From assembly GCA_016718845.1 (NCBI GenBank), contig JADKCK010000001.1:1-64000 (forward strand): a stretch of DNA of 64,000 bases, in the 5' to 3' direction. Under the pieces are notes generated by a model. That model saw only the letters and a program-made list of their open reading frames with translations. It made no database searches and was not told the origin of the DNA. The DNA comes from Sphingobacteriales bacterium (lineage in GTDB: Bacteria; Bacteroidota; Bacteroidia; Chitinophagales; UBA2359). Both the position numbers and the translations under genes were made by a program. Below are positions 48,527 to 57,343 of the stretch, piece by piece. The stretch's first letter is position 1; the number at the start of each line of letters is the position of its first letter.

Positions 48527-49366
48527 ATGAAATTTTCACGAAATTGGCAACCATTGTCATTTATTGCAGCCCTAATTTGTGCCTTTGTTGGCACCATAAA
48601 TACCTATGCCCAAGCCCCAACTACAAACACCCCCGACCAACTAACCGCCGACGATGTGGTGTTTAAACGCGAATTTACCTTGGGAGCCAAATTGCACTCA
48701 AACGGCTTTGGTATTAATGCCAATTTTGTGAAAATCCATAATATTTTTAAAAAAACTGTCTATGAAATAGAAATCATGGACATACACCACCCCAAAGAAA
48801 AACGCCAACAAAGCCCTTTTGCCTCGACACAAGGCATTATACGCGGCTTTGTTTTTGGCAAACAAAATAGCTTTTATGCCATAAACGCCACCGCAGGCAG
48901 GGTACGTACCGTGTCCGAAAAAGCACGACGCAGCGGTATTGGCATTGGGGTGTATTATGCAGGTGGTTTTTCGTTGGGCTTACAAAAACCCTATTACCTA
49001 AGCGTAATTAAAGGCATTGCACCAAATAACACACTTATTAAAGAAAACATAGCCTACTCGCCCGAAAACGAAAGCCTTTTCCTAAATCCTAACTTAATTT
49101 ATAGCGCCGCAGGCTTTAGATATGGCTGGGGCGATACAAAAATATTTCCGGGCATACAAACCAAAGTAGCCATTAATTTCGATTGGGCATCGTATCACGA
49201 GTTTGTAAAAGCCCTTGAAGTAGGAGCAATGGTTAATGCCTATATGCCCGACCTTGGCGGCGTGTTCGAGGGCAAACCACAAGGCATACAACTTATGGTA
49301 AACGAAAAACCCAATTACTTTTTTACCAACCTATACCTGCGCATTATGTTAGGCAAAAGGTGGTAA
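48527..49366 (+). CDS. Predicted outer-membrane or secreted protein, function unknown
   Basis: 279 aa from the ATG at 48527, which begins a signal peptide (MKFSRNWQPLSFIAALICAF); a start 54 bases earlier would overlap the previous gene. Alternating hydrophobic strands and a C-terminal YLRIMLGKRW suggest a beta-rich outer-membrane protein of the Bacteroidota. No family name is given with confidence. Confidence 0.65.
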   Translation: MKFSRNWQPLSFIAALICAFVGTINTYAQAPTTNTPDQLTADDVVFKREFTLGAKLHSNGFGINANFVKIHNIFKKTVYEIEIMDIHHPKEKRQQSPFASTQGIIRGFVFGKQNSFYAINATAGRVRTVSEKARRSGIGIGVYYAGGFSLGLQKPYYLSVIKGIAPNNTLIKENIAYSPENESLFLNPNLIYSAAGFRYGWGDTKIFPGIQTKVAINFDWASYHEFVKALEVGAMVNAYMPDLGGVFEGKPQGIQLMVNEKPNYFFTNLYLRIMLGKRW

Positions 49367-49404
49367 ATTATAAGTATATATTTTTCCAACAAAAAAACAA
49401 CAAA

Positions 49405-50010
49405 ATGGCATATTCTGATTTTACCTTCGAAGAACTAAAAATAAAATTTGGTATTAATCAGTATAAAAAAATATTGTTTAATAACATTGAAGAAATCCCT
49501 CCGTCCGATTTGCTTAGTACCCAAATTGCACAAGCACACGAAATGCCTTTAGTATCCGAAAAAGCCCGTTCCGAATTTTTAATCGCTCCTATTTTATTAA
49601 ATGTACGATTTAGAAACAAAGAAAATATAGAACTTTTTTCGGGAGCAAACCTAGATGCCGATAAAGAAACAGGGCTTAATGGAGAAGTAGATTTTATATT
49701 TGCCAATGCCCCACATTACGAATCACTTACCGCGCCACTTGTTGCTGTTATCGAAGCCAAACGAAACGACATAGAATCATCGTTGCCACAATGCGCCGCA
49801 CAAATGTATGGAGCAAGAACTTACAATATTAAAAAAGGAAGAGATAGCGATATTATATATGGATGCGTAACTACCGGAACAGAATGGCGCTTTATGATGC
49901 TAAAAAATAGCACTTTATTTATAGACCAAGACAGATACCACGAAACAGATATAGCACTATTATTGGGCGTTTTTCAATATATCATTGACATACAATTAAA
50001 GCACAAATAA
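49405..50010 (+). CDS. Possible PD-(D/E)XK nuclease-like protein (type I R-subunit-like)
   Basis: 201 aa from the ATG at 49405; an in-frame ATG 45 bases earlier is not preferred. GEVDFIFANAP with Asp and, about 20 residues later, VAVIEAKRND (ExK) form the core of a PD-(D/E)XK nuclease, as in the N-terminus of HsdR subunits. QMYGARTYN and the strand YGCVTTGTEWRFMML are also typical of this group. No specificity or methylase gene is adjacent, so it is an orphan. It starts 38 bases after the previous gene and may be co-transcribed with prmC. Confidence 0.65.
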   Translation: MAYSDFTFEELKIKFGINQYKKILFNNIEEIPPSDLLSTQIAQAHEMPLVSEKARSEFLIAPILLNVRFRNKENIELFSGANLDADKETGLNGEVDFIFANAPHYESLTAPLVAVIEAKRNDIESSLPQCAAQMYGARTYNIKKGRDSDIIYGCVTTGTEWRFMMLKNSTLFIDQDRYHETDIALLLGVFQYIIDIQLKHK

Positions 50011-50014
50011 CCCC

Positions 50015-50881
50015 ATGCCCACCCTACAACACCAACTACAACAACTGCAAACTAAACTGCTATCTATATACGACCCAGCCGAAGCCCGAGCCTTAACCCT
50101 CTGGACACTTGAGTATGCCACAACCTACTCGCGGGTGCAATTGCTAAGCTGCCTCAACGAACAACCAAGCAAGCAACAACAACAAACCATAAACGATATA
50201 AGCGACCAACTACTGCAACACAAACCCATACAATATATAATAGGCGAAGCCCCATTTTTCGGTCTAACTTTAAACGTATCGCCCGACGTGCTGATACCAC
50301 GCCCCGAAACCGAAGAACTAGTAGATTGGATACAACAAACCATAAAAACCCAATTTACACCCAACCAAACCATTGCACTGCTCGACATTGGCACAGGCAG
50401 CGGTTGCATAGCCGTAGCCCTTAACCAAATATTACCCAATTTGGCAGTTACCGCCACCGACATTAGCCGAAACGCCCTTGCCATAGCCCAACTCAATGCC
50501 CAAAAATACCACCAAACCATACAATTTATTTGTGCCGATATACTCGATACCAACCAATATAGCCTATTTAACACCTACGACATAATTGTAAGTAATCCAC
50601 CCTATATTGCCGACAACGAAAAAGATACCCTCGATGCCAATGTACTAAACTACGAGCCTCATTTAGCTCTTTTTGCCCCCGCCAATAATGTGTTGTTGTT
50701 TTACGATGCCATTTTGCAATTTGCCCAACAACACCTTAACCCAAATGGCTGGCTGTTTTTCGAAATCCACCAAAACTATGCACAAGAAACTGCCAATTTA
50801 GCCGAAGAACATGGTTTTTGCAACACCCAAATTAAACTAGACATAAATGGCAATGCCCGAATGATTAGGTGCGCAAGATAA
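50015..50881 (+). CDS. prmC: Peptide chain release factor N5-glutamine methyltransferase
   Basis: 288 aa. N-terminal helical domain, then the methyltransferase with LLDIGTGSGCIAVAL (SAM loop) and the catalytic NPPY in IVSNPPYIAD. It methylates the Gln of the GGQ motif in release factors RF1/RF2. It starts 4 bases after the previous stop, so it is probably translationally coupled. All family motifs are intact. Confidence 0.95.
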   Translation: MPTLQHQLQQLQTKLLSIYDPAEARALTLWTLEYATTYSRVQLLSCLNEQPSKQQQQTINDISDQLLQHKPIQYIIGEAPFFGLTLNVSPDVLIPRPETEELVDWIQQTIKTQFTPNQTIALLDIGTGSGCIAVALNQILPNLAVTATDISRNALAIAQLNAQKYHQTIQFICADILDTNQYSLFNTYDIIVSNPPYIADNEKDTLDANVLNYEPHLALFAPANNVLLFYDAILQFAQQHLNPNGWLFFEIHQNYAQETANLAEEHGFCNTQIKLDINGNARMIRCAR

Positions 50882-50913
50882 GCACAAACAACTAAACATA
50901 TCTGCCAATAATT

Positions 50914-50959
50914 AAAAAATTCCTATTTTCTTGTGATAAAGAAAACAGGAATTTTTTTT
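50914..50959 (+). terminator. Rho-independent terminator after prmC
   Basis: A long stem (AAAATTCCT-TTTTCTT with AAGAAAA-AGGAATTTT, one mismatch) is followed by a run of eight T, shortly after the prmC stop. Confidence 0.85.
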
Positions 50960-51035
50960 AGGGTTTAAACCCAAGCTTACCAATAAAACCAATGTGGTTA
51001 CCCACAATTTTTGTTGTAGTGCCCCAAAACTATGT

Positions 51036-51983
51036 TTAGTTTGGGGTTAGATTTTGTAAATCGTGTTGCAAAATGGCAGAAAAAGCACTCGCTCCTGCTA
51101 AGTTTAGGTGTTGGCAATCGGCAAAATATTGGTCGTTGTTAACAAAAATTTGTTCGTAATTTAAGATACTCGCATTGGGATATTGCTCAATTAATTGATG
51201 TACTGGCTGTTGAGTTATTTGGGCTGTGCCTACTCGTGTTTCAAAAGCCTTAATTAGGTATTTTGACAGGGGATATTGCACAAAAAGCACGTTAATTTGG
51301 TATTGGGCGCACAAATCGAGGGTTTTTTTTAGGTACACAAGTGCCACAGTGTCGTACAAACAAGCTGTTGAGTTTTGGGGTAACATAGCATTTTCCACAA
51401 AATCGGTGGCTTGTTGTTGGTTTTGGTTGGACGTTTTTTGGGCGATAGAATGGGCTTGTTTTTTTAACAATAAATTTTCGGTGGTGCGCAAATATATGTC
51501 GCGCGTTTCGATATACGGAAACAGCTTGTATTTATAGGCATTGGCTACGGTTGCCCATTTAGCACCCTTTATTTGCCCCCATTCGTTAAAATCCACCAAA
51601 CGGTTGTAGTAAAAATAATTGCGCATATAGTTGGCTGTTGTAGTGGTGTAAGTAGTTAAATCGCTACTTAACAGCAAATATTTAGGTGCTTTGGTGTGTA
51701 TTAACAAATGTTTTATTTTATAATAACGAACAATATTGTTTTCGCCACCGCCTGCCCATTTTATGGCTTGTTTTACAATAGAAGTATCAACGGCTTTTTG
51801 GCAATGCGAGTCGCCGATAAATAAATATTTGTATGGTTTGGCTGGTTTATAAACATTTGTTTCGGCAATAACCAAATCGCCTTCCGAAAATTTGTGCAAA
51901 AAGAACAAAGCAAGCACAACATGTACAAGAATTACGATAGTTAAAAAAAAACAAAACAATTTCAAGTGGTATTTGTATGTCAT
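51036..51983 (-). CDS. Membrane-anchored SGNH-hydrolase-like protein
   Basis: 315 aa. One N-terminal membrane anchor, then FIGDSHCQ (SGNH block I, nucleophile Ser in GDSH) and near the end DCQHLNLAGASAF, matching the DxxH block of DltD/AlgX-type SGNH proteins. These often act as O-acetyl or alanyl transfer enzymes on cell-surface polymers. No MBOAT partner is nearby. The call rests on the two blocks and the anchor; the activity is inferred. Confidence 0.65.
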   Translation of the reverse strand: MTYKYHLKLFCFFLTIVILVHVVLALFFLHKFSEGDLVIAETNVYKPAKPYKYLFIGDSHCQKAVDTSIVKQAIKWAGGGENNIVRYYKIKHLLIHTKAPKYLLLSSDLTTYTTTTANYMRNYFYYNRLVDFNEWGQIKGAKWATVANAYKYKLFPYIETRDIYLRTTENLLLKKQAHSIAQKTSNQNQQQATDFVENAMLPQNSTACLYDTVALVYLKKTLDLCAQYQINVLFVQYPLSKYLIKAFETRVGTAQITQQPVHQLIEQYPNASILNYEQIFVNNDQYFADCQHLNLAGASAFSAILQHDLQNLTPN

Positions 51984-52069
51984 TGATTATTAGGCTAAAA
52001 TAGTTTAAAATAATAACAAAGTATTTGAATTGTCAAATGTTTGTCAAGTTATTTAAAAAAGGAGGTTTT

Positions 52070-52103
52070 TTTGTACAATTAATGTGACATTGGCGTATCT
52101 TTG
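52070..52103 (+). promoter_or_regulatory. Complete Bacteroidota promoter (-33 and -7)
   Basis: TTTG at 52070-52073, then 22 bases, then TATCTTTG at 52096-52103: the TTTG/TAnnTTTG arrangement with spacing in the expected range. The nearest downstream feature is a terminator only about 40 bases away, with no gene in between. Confidence 0.6.
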
Positions 52104-52109
52104 TAGTCT

Positions 52110-52176
52110 ATTAAACGAGTTGAGTGTAGTGATTTGAAGCAGAAGGGCATCCGCAAGGATGTCCTTCATTTTTTTT
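52110..52176 (+). ncRNA. Candidate small RNA
   Basis: A sequence of about 65 bases between a good promoter (52070-52103) and a strong terminator (stem GAAGGGCATCC with GGATGTCCTTC, 52142-52167, then about eight T). There is no open frame of useful length. It would be a short independent transcript of unknown role. Confidence 0.5.
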
Positions 52177-52198
52177 GGCACTACCAAATTTACCATTT

Positions 52199-52240
52199 TA
52201 ACACCAATAAAGCCACCCTGCGGTGGCTTTATTGGTGTTA
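52199..52240. terminator. Perfect 19-bp palindrome, bidirectional terminator-like
   Basis: TAACACCAATAAAGCCACC (52199-52217), loop CTGC, then its exact complement to 52240. The stem is strong, but no long U tract follows on either side; it lies downstream of the minus-strand permease gene. Confidence 0.65.
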
Positions 52241-52342
52241 ACCCAAGTTTATTGTTCATAAAATGCGCTTTATTTTTGGTAGATAGCTGGTGTAGTGTGC
52301 ATTAAGCAACTGAAATAGTTATTGGTTTAAATAATAATAAAT

Positions 52343-53548
52343 CTAGCTTTTTATTAGGTTTCCTTTTACATCTAAGGCATCGCGCAAGCCATTGCCAAGT
52401 AGGTTAAATGCCAACACTAGCAACATAATGGCAAAGCCTGGTATAAGTGCCAAAAATGCTTTTGAAGTACCAATGTATCCATAATATTCGTTGAGCATAC
52501 TACCCCACGACGGAGTAGGTGGTTGCACGCCAATACCTAAAAAACTTAAACCTGCCTCGATGATGATAGCCGATGCAAAATCGCTGGCTGCCACCACCAC
52601 AATAGGACCCATTATGTTGGGCAAAATATGTTTGAAAATAATTTGAGTATGTCCTACCCCTAGGCTGTATGCCGCCTCAACAAATTCTTTTTGGCGCATG
52701 CTTAGTACTTGTCCGCGCACCATACGTGCTACTTCTACCCACATGGTTAATCCTACGGCTAAATAAATTTGCCAAAAGTCGCGCCCCATTGCCAATACCA
52801 ATGCAAATACCAATAACAATAAGGGTATGGGCCAAAACACGCTAATTATCCACATAATTACATCGTCTATCCAGCCGCCAAAATAGCCTGCTATTGCGCC
52901 CAATGTTACGCCAATAAGTAGGGCAATTAGCACTGCCATTAAGCCCACCGATAGGGATATGCGCACGCCTAAAATAAGCCGACTTAGATTGTCGCGCCCA
53001 AATTTGTCGGTGCCAAGCCAGTAGGTTTTTTGTACAATGCGTTGGCTTATTTGGTTTTGCAGGTCGGTTATGTTGGCAGTTTGGGTTGTGCCATTTTGGG
53101 CAATAAAACTAATTTGGTTGTTCGATACTTGTACATTTGCACTATCGGCTAAGTTATACAATACAGCGGGCAACAGTAGCGTATCGGTGGTGGTTGATTG
53201 TTGGTTGTTGGTGTATTTTTGTATAGCTAATTGGTGCTTGATAAATTGATAGCGGCTAATGGGTATGCTTTTATAGGGTGTTTCGGCACCGTTTAACAGT
53301 TGGGCAAAAACATTGGTGGTTTGGGTGGGTGTGGGTTTGATTTGTTGCAATAATTGCACTTTAAAACCCGGCGGCTGATTGGCTAACTCCAGTATTTGGT
53401 TGTTGGCATTGGGGGTGTGGTCGGGGGCTAAAAAGTAGGCAAATAGGGCAATAAAAGTGGCTATTATGATAACAATTAAGCCAAAAACCGCCGAACGGTT
53501 GCGCAACAAACGGCGTATGGCTTTTTGATTGGGCGAAAGGATATTCAC
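52343..53548 (-). CDS. ABC transporter permease, OppC/DppC type
   Basis: 401 aa. Six membrane segments with a long insertion between the first and second, as in OppC-type permeases. The transport fold has GLMAVLIALLIGVTLGAIAG and the EAA-type loop EAAYSLGVGHTQIIFKHILPN, which contacts the ATPase. It would form part of an oligopeptide or dipeptide importer; no ATPase, OppB or binding protein gene is adjacent. The periplasmic insert (about residues 45-185) is longer than in E. coli OppC. Confidence 0.9.
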   Translation of the reverse strand: MNILSPNQKAIRRLLRNRSAVFGLIVIIIATFIALFAYFLAPDHTPNANNQILELANQPPGFKVQLLQQIKPTPTQTTNVFAQLLNGAETPYKSIPISRYQFIKHQLAIQKYTNNQQSTTTDTLLLPAVLYNLADSANVQVSNNQISFIAQNGTTQTANITDLQNQISQRIVQKTYWLGTDKFGRDNLSRLILGVRISLSVGLMAVLIALLIGVTLGAIAGYFGGWIDDVIMWIISVFWPIPLLLLVFALVLAMGRDFWQIYLAVGLTMWVEVARMVRGQVLSMRQKEFVEAAYSLGVGHTQIIFKHILPNIMGPIVVVAASDFASAIIIEAGLSFLGIGVQPPTPSWGSMLNEYYGYIGTSKAFLALIPGFAIMLLVLAFNLLGNGLRDALDVKGNLIKS

Positions 53549-53797
53549 TATTTATGTTTTTAAGTTTTTGTATACAGCGGGTAAAATAAACGGTATTGTT
53601 GACTATACAAAGGTGGATTATTGATAATAGTTTGGGCAAGCTGCGCAGGCTGCAGAGCGGCGTGAAGTCCGCCAACGGTGGCTGTGGTGTTTGGGCAGGC
53701 AGAAAACCGCGACTATTTAAGGCGATAGTTTGGGGTTATGAAGGGGAATTTTTCTCAAAAAAAGCATTTAATCAATAAGTGTTTTAATTTTTAGATA

Positions 53798-54961
53798 TCA
53801 TTTTACCTTGCGCCCTTTCCAGTTATAGCGCACAAAGTTAGCGCTTATCCCCACAACGGCAATATATATAAGGTGTATAATTTGGGCAGGTAAAAATGCG
53901 TACATCCAGCGGGTGCGTTTAAAAAAACGGCAACCAGTGTATAGATAGATGGCATCGGCGATAAATTTGGCGGCAAAAAAGGCAATTGTTTGTGTCCAAA
54001 CAAATTTGTTTTGTGCTATAAAAGCGTATATCAACATTGCCCAACAGGCTACATTGGTTAGCAAAACCACCAGCAGGGCAGCTTGGGTTTGCCATTTGGT
54101 GTATGCCCCCGATTTTGATGCCCACCTGATGCGTTGCCAGAAAAATGCGGTAATATTGGCTTGAGGGGGTGTTGTAACAAGGGCTTCGAGCGATTTTAAA
54201 GATGCGACTTGTGCGGGGTATTGTTTGCTTATTTTTGCCATTAGCAGCATATCGTCGCCCGAGGCAAGGTGATTGATGCCTGCAAAACCATTTACCTCGT
54301 AAAAAACGTTGCGTTGATAAGCCAAATTAGCTCCGTTGCACATGTCGGCTAAGTGGTGCTGCACCGATGCGGCGGTTGTTACCATCATGCCCACAAAATC
54401 TAATGCCTGAAACTTATCGAATAGCGCATTAACGGGTGAAAACAAAACGGGAGCCGTTACAAATACGGCGTTTTGGGTAATTGCAAATCCTAAAAGTGTA
54501 GCCAACCAATGCGGCGATGCGGCAACACAATCGGCATCGGTGGTTACAAGCCAGTTGGTTTGGGCGTGGGCAATGGCTACTTCGAGGGCTTTTTTTTTGT
54601 AGCTGTTAAGGTGGGTTTTGGGCGATAGATGCTGGGCTAACAGCAAAAGTTGTGCATTTAATTGTGGGTTTTGGGCAATAAAACGGTCGACTAATTGGGG
54701 TGTATTGTCGGTTGAGTGGTCGTCGATAACAATAAGGTGTAGTTTGTGGGCAGGATATTGTTGTTGAGCAATGCTATTAAGGCAGTCCACAATATTTGCA
54801 GCCTCGTTGCGGGCTGGTACAATAACGGTTATGGGCGGTAATTGTTGAGGATAAAGTTGGGTGTTGAAAGTGGGTATTTTTTGAAATGCCCATGCGTAAA
54901 AAAGCAGTAAGCCTACATAACTTATTGAGCAAATAAGCAATAATAACGTTAAATAAATCAT
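53798..54961 (-). CDS. Family 2 glycosyltransferase, membrane-bound
   Basis: 387 aa. An N-terminal membrane segment, then the GT-A domain: ITVIVPARNEAANIVDCL, VIDDHSTDNTPQLV, VTTDADCVA (DxD) and NGFAGINHLASGDDMLL (the acceptor acidic pair), followed by RWASKSGAY and three to four C-terminal membrane segments. It adds a sugar from a nucleotide donor to a lipid or polymer at the inner face of the membrane. The substrate is unknown. It stands alone on the minus strand. Confidence 0.88.
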   Translation of the reverse strand: MIYLTLLLLICSISYVGLLLFYAWAFQKIPTFNTQLYPQQLPPITVIVPARNEAANIVDCLNSIAQQQYPAHKLHLIVIDDHSTDNTPQLVDRFIAQNPQLNAQLLLLAQHLSPKTHLNSYKKKALEVAIAHAQTNWLVTTDADCVAASPHWLATLLGFAITQNAVFVTAPVLFSPVNALFDKFQALDFVGMMVTTAASVQHHLADMCNGANLAYQRNVFYEVNGFAGINHLASGDDMLLMAKISKQYPAQVASLKSLEALVTTPPQANITAFFWQRIRWASKSGAYTKWQTQAALLVVLLTNVACWAMLIYAFIAQNKFVWTQTIAFFAAKFIADAIYLYTGCRFFKRTRWMYAFLPAQIIHLIYIAVVGISANFVRYNWKGRKVK

Positions 54962-55341
54962 GATAAATTAATGTGGCTAATGCAAAAAGATAAAAAACTA
55001 CCAATCTATATTTTTTATTTTTGTAAAATATTAAAAAGTATTTTAATTTTTATGCAAATGCAATTGGTTTGGTATAAATAAACGCGGGTATTTAGCAAAA
55101 AATGCCTATCTTTGCAAGATAAAACTATACAGATATCAAAACATATACAATATTCACTTATCGCATATTACCATAGCACATGAAAATGGGCTAAATACCA
55201 TTTAGCTTTTAAATTAAAATTAAATTATTTTTAAAATCTGTATCCTATTGTGCGTAACATGAGAACAATACTGTTAAATTCCCCAATTTTTAACTCATAT
55301 TACTTAATACCAACCTACGTATTAACAAAACACCAAGCATT
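54962..55341. other. Divergent intergenic region with promoter and leader
   Basis: A TATCTTTG box at 55107-55114 (plus) lies 228 bases before the phosphatase start. The leader has a small hairpin (GCTAAAT with ATTTAGC, about 55191-55207, followed by TTTT) that could be an attenuator. No gene is supported. Confidence 0.45.
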
Positions 55342-56037
55342 ATGACCCGAAAAATTGCCATATCCGACATACATGGCTGCAACAAAACGTTTCAGAAACT
55401 ATTGTTCGAGACCCTTAATTTGCAAAAAAACGACCAACTTTATTTGCTGGGCGATTATATAGACCGAGGTCCCGACAGCAAAGGCGTACTCGACACTATC
55501 CAAAACTTGATAACTAATGGTTATTATGTGCGATGTTTGTTGGGTAATCACGAACAATTGCTGTTGCAAGCATACAACGAACCCGATAGTGCATCTTTAT
55601 GGCTACGCAATGGTGGCATACAAACACTAATTAGTTTTGATGTAACAAGTATTGCCAGCTTACCACACGAGTATATTTCGTTTATAAGTAAAATGGAGCT
55701 TTATATTGATATACCGCACTATTATTTGGTTCATGCAGGTTTTAACTTTGCCAACGGCACTAATTTTTTGGGCGATACAACCGCTATGCTTTGGATACGC
55801 AATTGGTATAAAGATGTAAACTACCCACTACTGCGCGGCAAACGCATTATTCATGGGCACACCCCGCAAAGTAAATATGTATTAGAAAAGCAAATGGAAA
55901 TTACCCATATCCCCAATTTTCCGGTTAATATTGATGCGGGCTGCGTATACAAAGGTAAATTTGACGATGCCGGATACTTATGCGCCCTAAACCTAAGCGA
56001 TGGCAGTGTTTATTTTGAGCCTAATATTGATATGTAA
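55342..56037 (+). CDS. Metallophosphoesterase (serine/threonine phosphatase-like)
   Basis: 231 aa. Metal-binding motifs ISDIHGC, LGDYIDRGPDS, LLGNHEQLL and HGHTPQ match bacterial PrpA/ApaH-type phosphatases; NIDAGCVYKG near the end is also typical. It could act on phosphoproteins or on diadenosine tetraphosphate. The size fits the protein-phosphatase branch. Intact, single gene. Confidence 0.93.
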   Translation: MTRKIAISDIHGCNKTFQKLLFETLNLQKNDQLYLLGDYIDRGPDSKGVLDTIQNLITNGYYVRCLLGNHEQLLLQAYNEPDSASLWLRNGGIQTLISFDVTSIASLPHEYISFISKMELYIDIPHYYLVHAGFNFANGTNFLGDTTAMLWIRNWYKDVNYPLLRGKRIIHGHTPQSKYVLEKQMEITHIPNFPVNIDAGCVYKGKFDDAGYLCALNLSDGSVYFEPNIDM

Positions 56038-56134
56038 GTTAGTAGAATAATTATTTGGAAGTGCGCCCTTTATAAAACCTGTTTTGCGGGTATCCGCCGC
56101 TTGAGCAAATATAATATAAATACCCGCAAATAGT

Positions 56135-56806
56135 TTAACTTTGTTGTTCGTGCATTAGGCAACCGCGCACAATTAGGTATTGCGAGGTGGTGTAAAGCAG
56201 CATTATCCAAATATCGGCAAAGGGCATAGGTACCAAAAATTTGTTAATGGCAATCAACGAATCCGAGAATAAAAACAACAAAGCACCCATAAATACCCAT
56301 TTAAAACTAGCCTCCGACACCCAACCAAACCTGTTAAACGCCGCCGCTGCCATGCCCAACAACACTGTTGCATACACCGTAACGGGTATAAAAAAATCGC
56401 CGATGTTGCGCAGCAAATACAAAAACCCTGCCCAATAAGCCACAAAAAGCAGCAAAAAATAAGGCTTTTGCACCAATATAGCCGGTATATTGGCAGGTTT
56501 GTTTTTGCTAAACACCACTATATACGCCAAATGTGCCAGCAAAAACGATACTAAACCCAACTGAAAAGCTATATCGCTGCTGCCCAACAAAGCCACATCG
56601 CCTAACCACGACAAAGCTATTGCCCCCAACAACCATTTGCTAGAGGTTTGCAAAGGTTTGTGGGTTTGTGTATAATAGGCTATGCCCAATATAATCATCA
56701 AACAGGGTTTAAACACATAGCGCAACAAAGGTACATCGGTAATAATACCTAATATATCGCCCAATAAAAACAAAAAATAAACAATTGTAAGGGTACGTAA
56801 AGACAT
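56135..56806 (-). CDS. Lysoplasmalogenase (YhhN family)
   Basis: 223 aa with about eight membrane segments. Family sequences include YVFKPCLMIILG near the start, LLGAIALSWLGDVALLGSS and FVLGMAA-like helices, plus LLFLFSDSLIAINKF. YhhN proteins hydrolyse the vinyl-ether bond of lysoplasmalogens, or act on related lipids. It is convergent with the metallophosphoesterase gene, and divergent from the small membrane protein gene. Confidence 0.88.
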   Translation of the reverse strand: MSLRTLTIVYFLFLLGDILGIITDVPLLRYVFKPCLMIILGIAYYTQTHKPLQTSSKWLLGAIALSWLGDVALLGSSDIAFQLGLVSFLLAHLAYIVVFSKNKPANIPAILVQKPYFLLLFVAYWAGFLYLLRNIGDFFIPVTVYATVLLGMAAAAFNRFGWVSEASFKWVFMGALLFLFSDSLIAINKFLVPMPFADIWIMLLYTTSQYLIVRGCLMHEQQS

Positions 56807-57016
56807 AAGTAAGCTATTTGGGTGCGCAAGTTACACACTTTTTTTTGAGTAAAAAAATAACTTGGTCATTTATTACTAAATTGAACATCTGCCCGCCCCA
56901 AAGTGTTATCTTTGTGGGCGTTTTTTATGGTTATCGGCTGTTAGTTATTATTGTAAAAACCGATACAACAACCATCAAATAAGCTACAAAAATAAGTAAC
57001 CGCAAAAACTTTGATT

Positions 57017-57196
57017 ATGACAGAAAACAAAAACAGAAATTCAGGAAATGGTGTTGGCATTGGAGCTGCACTTGGGCTTTTATTTGGACTAGTTTATGGC
57101 AATTATTCAGAAAATACATCTTTAACCATAGCAATGGGATTAGCCATAGGTGCTGGTGTTGGAGCAATTTTTGACTTTGTAAAAAACAGAAAATAA
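57017..57196 (+). CDS. Small glycine-zipper membrane protein
   Basis: 59 aa from the ATG at 57017. Two hydrophobic stretches rich in glycine (GVGIGAALGLLFGLVYG and AMGLAIGAGVGAIF) separated by a short loop. Such proteins resemble glycine-zipper or TMEM14-like small membrane proteins. Function unknown. A TATCTTTG box lies upstream at about 56907-56914. Confidence 0.65.
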   Translation: MTENKNRNSGNGVGIGAALGLLFGLVYGNYSENTSLTIAMGLAIGAGVGAIFDFVKNRK

Positions 57197-57343
57197 ATCT
57201 CATCTCTTCATTTGCAAGAACCCTTTAATTATTCCCTTTACGGTGGTATATAAAGGTTAGTTTTAGGCTGGTAGTACCGATACTTGTATCGGCATGGGTA
57301 CTTTAATAGTAATCAAAGCCATCTCTTCATCGAAACAACAACA

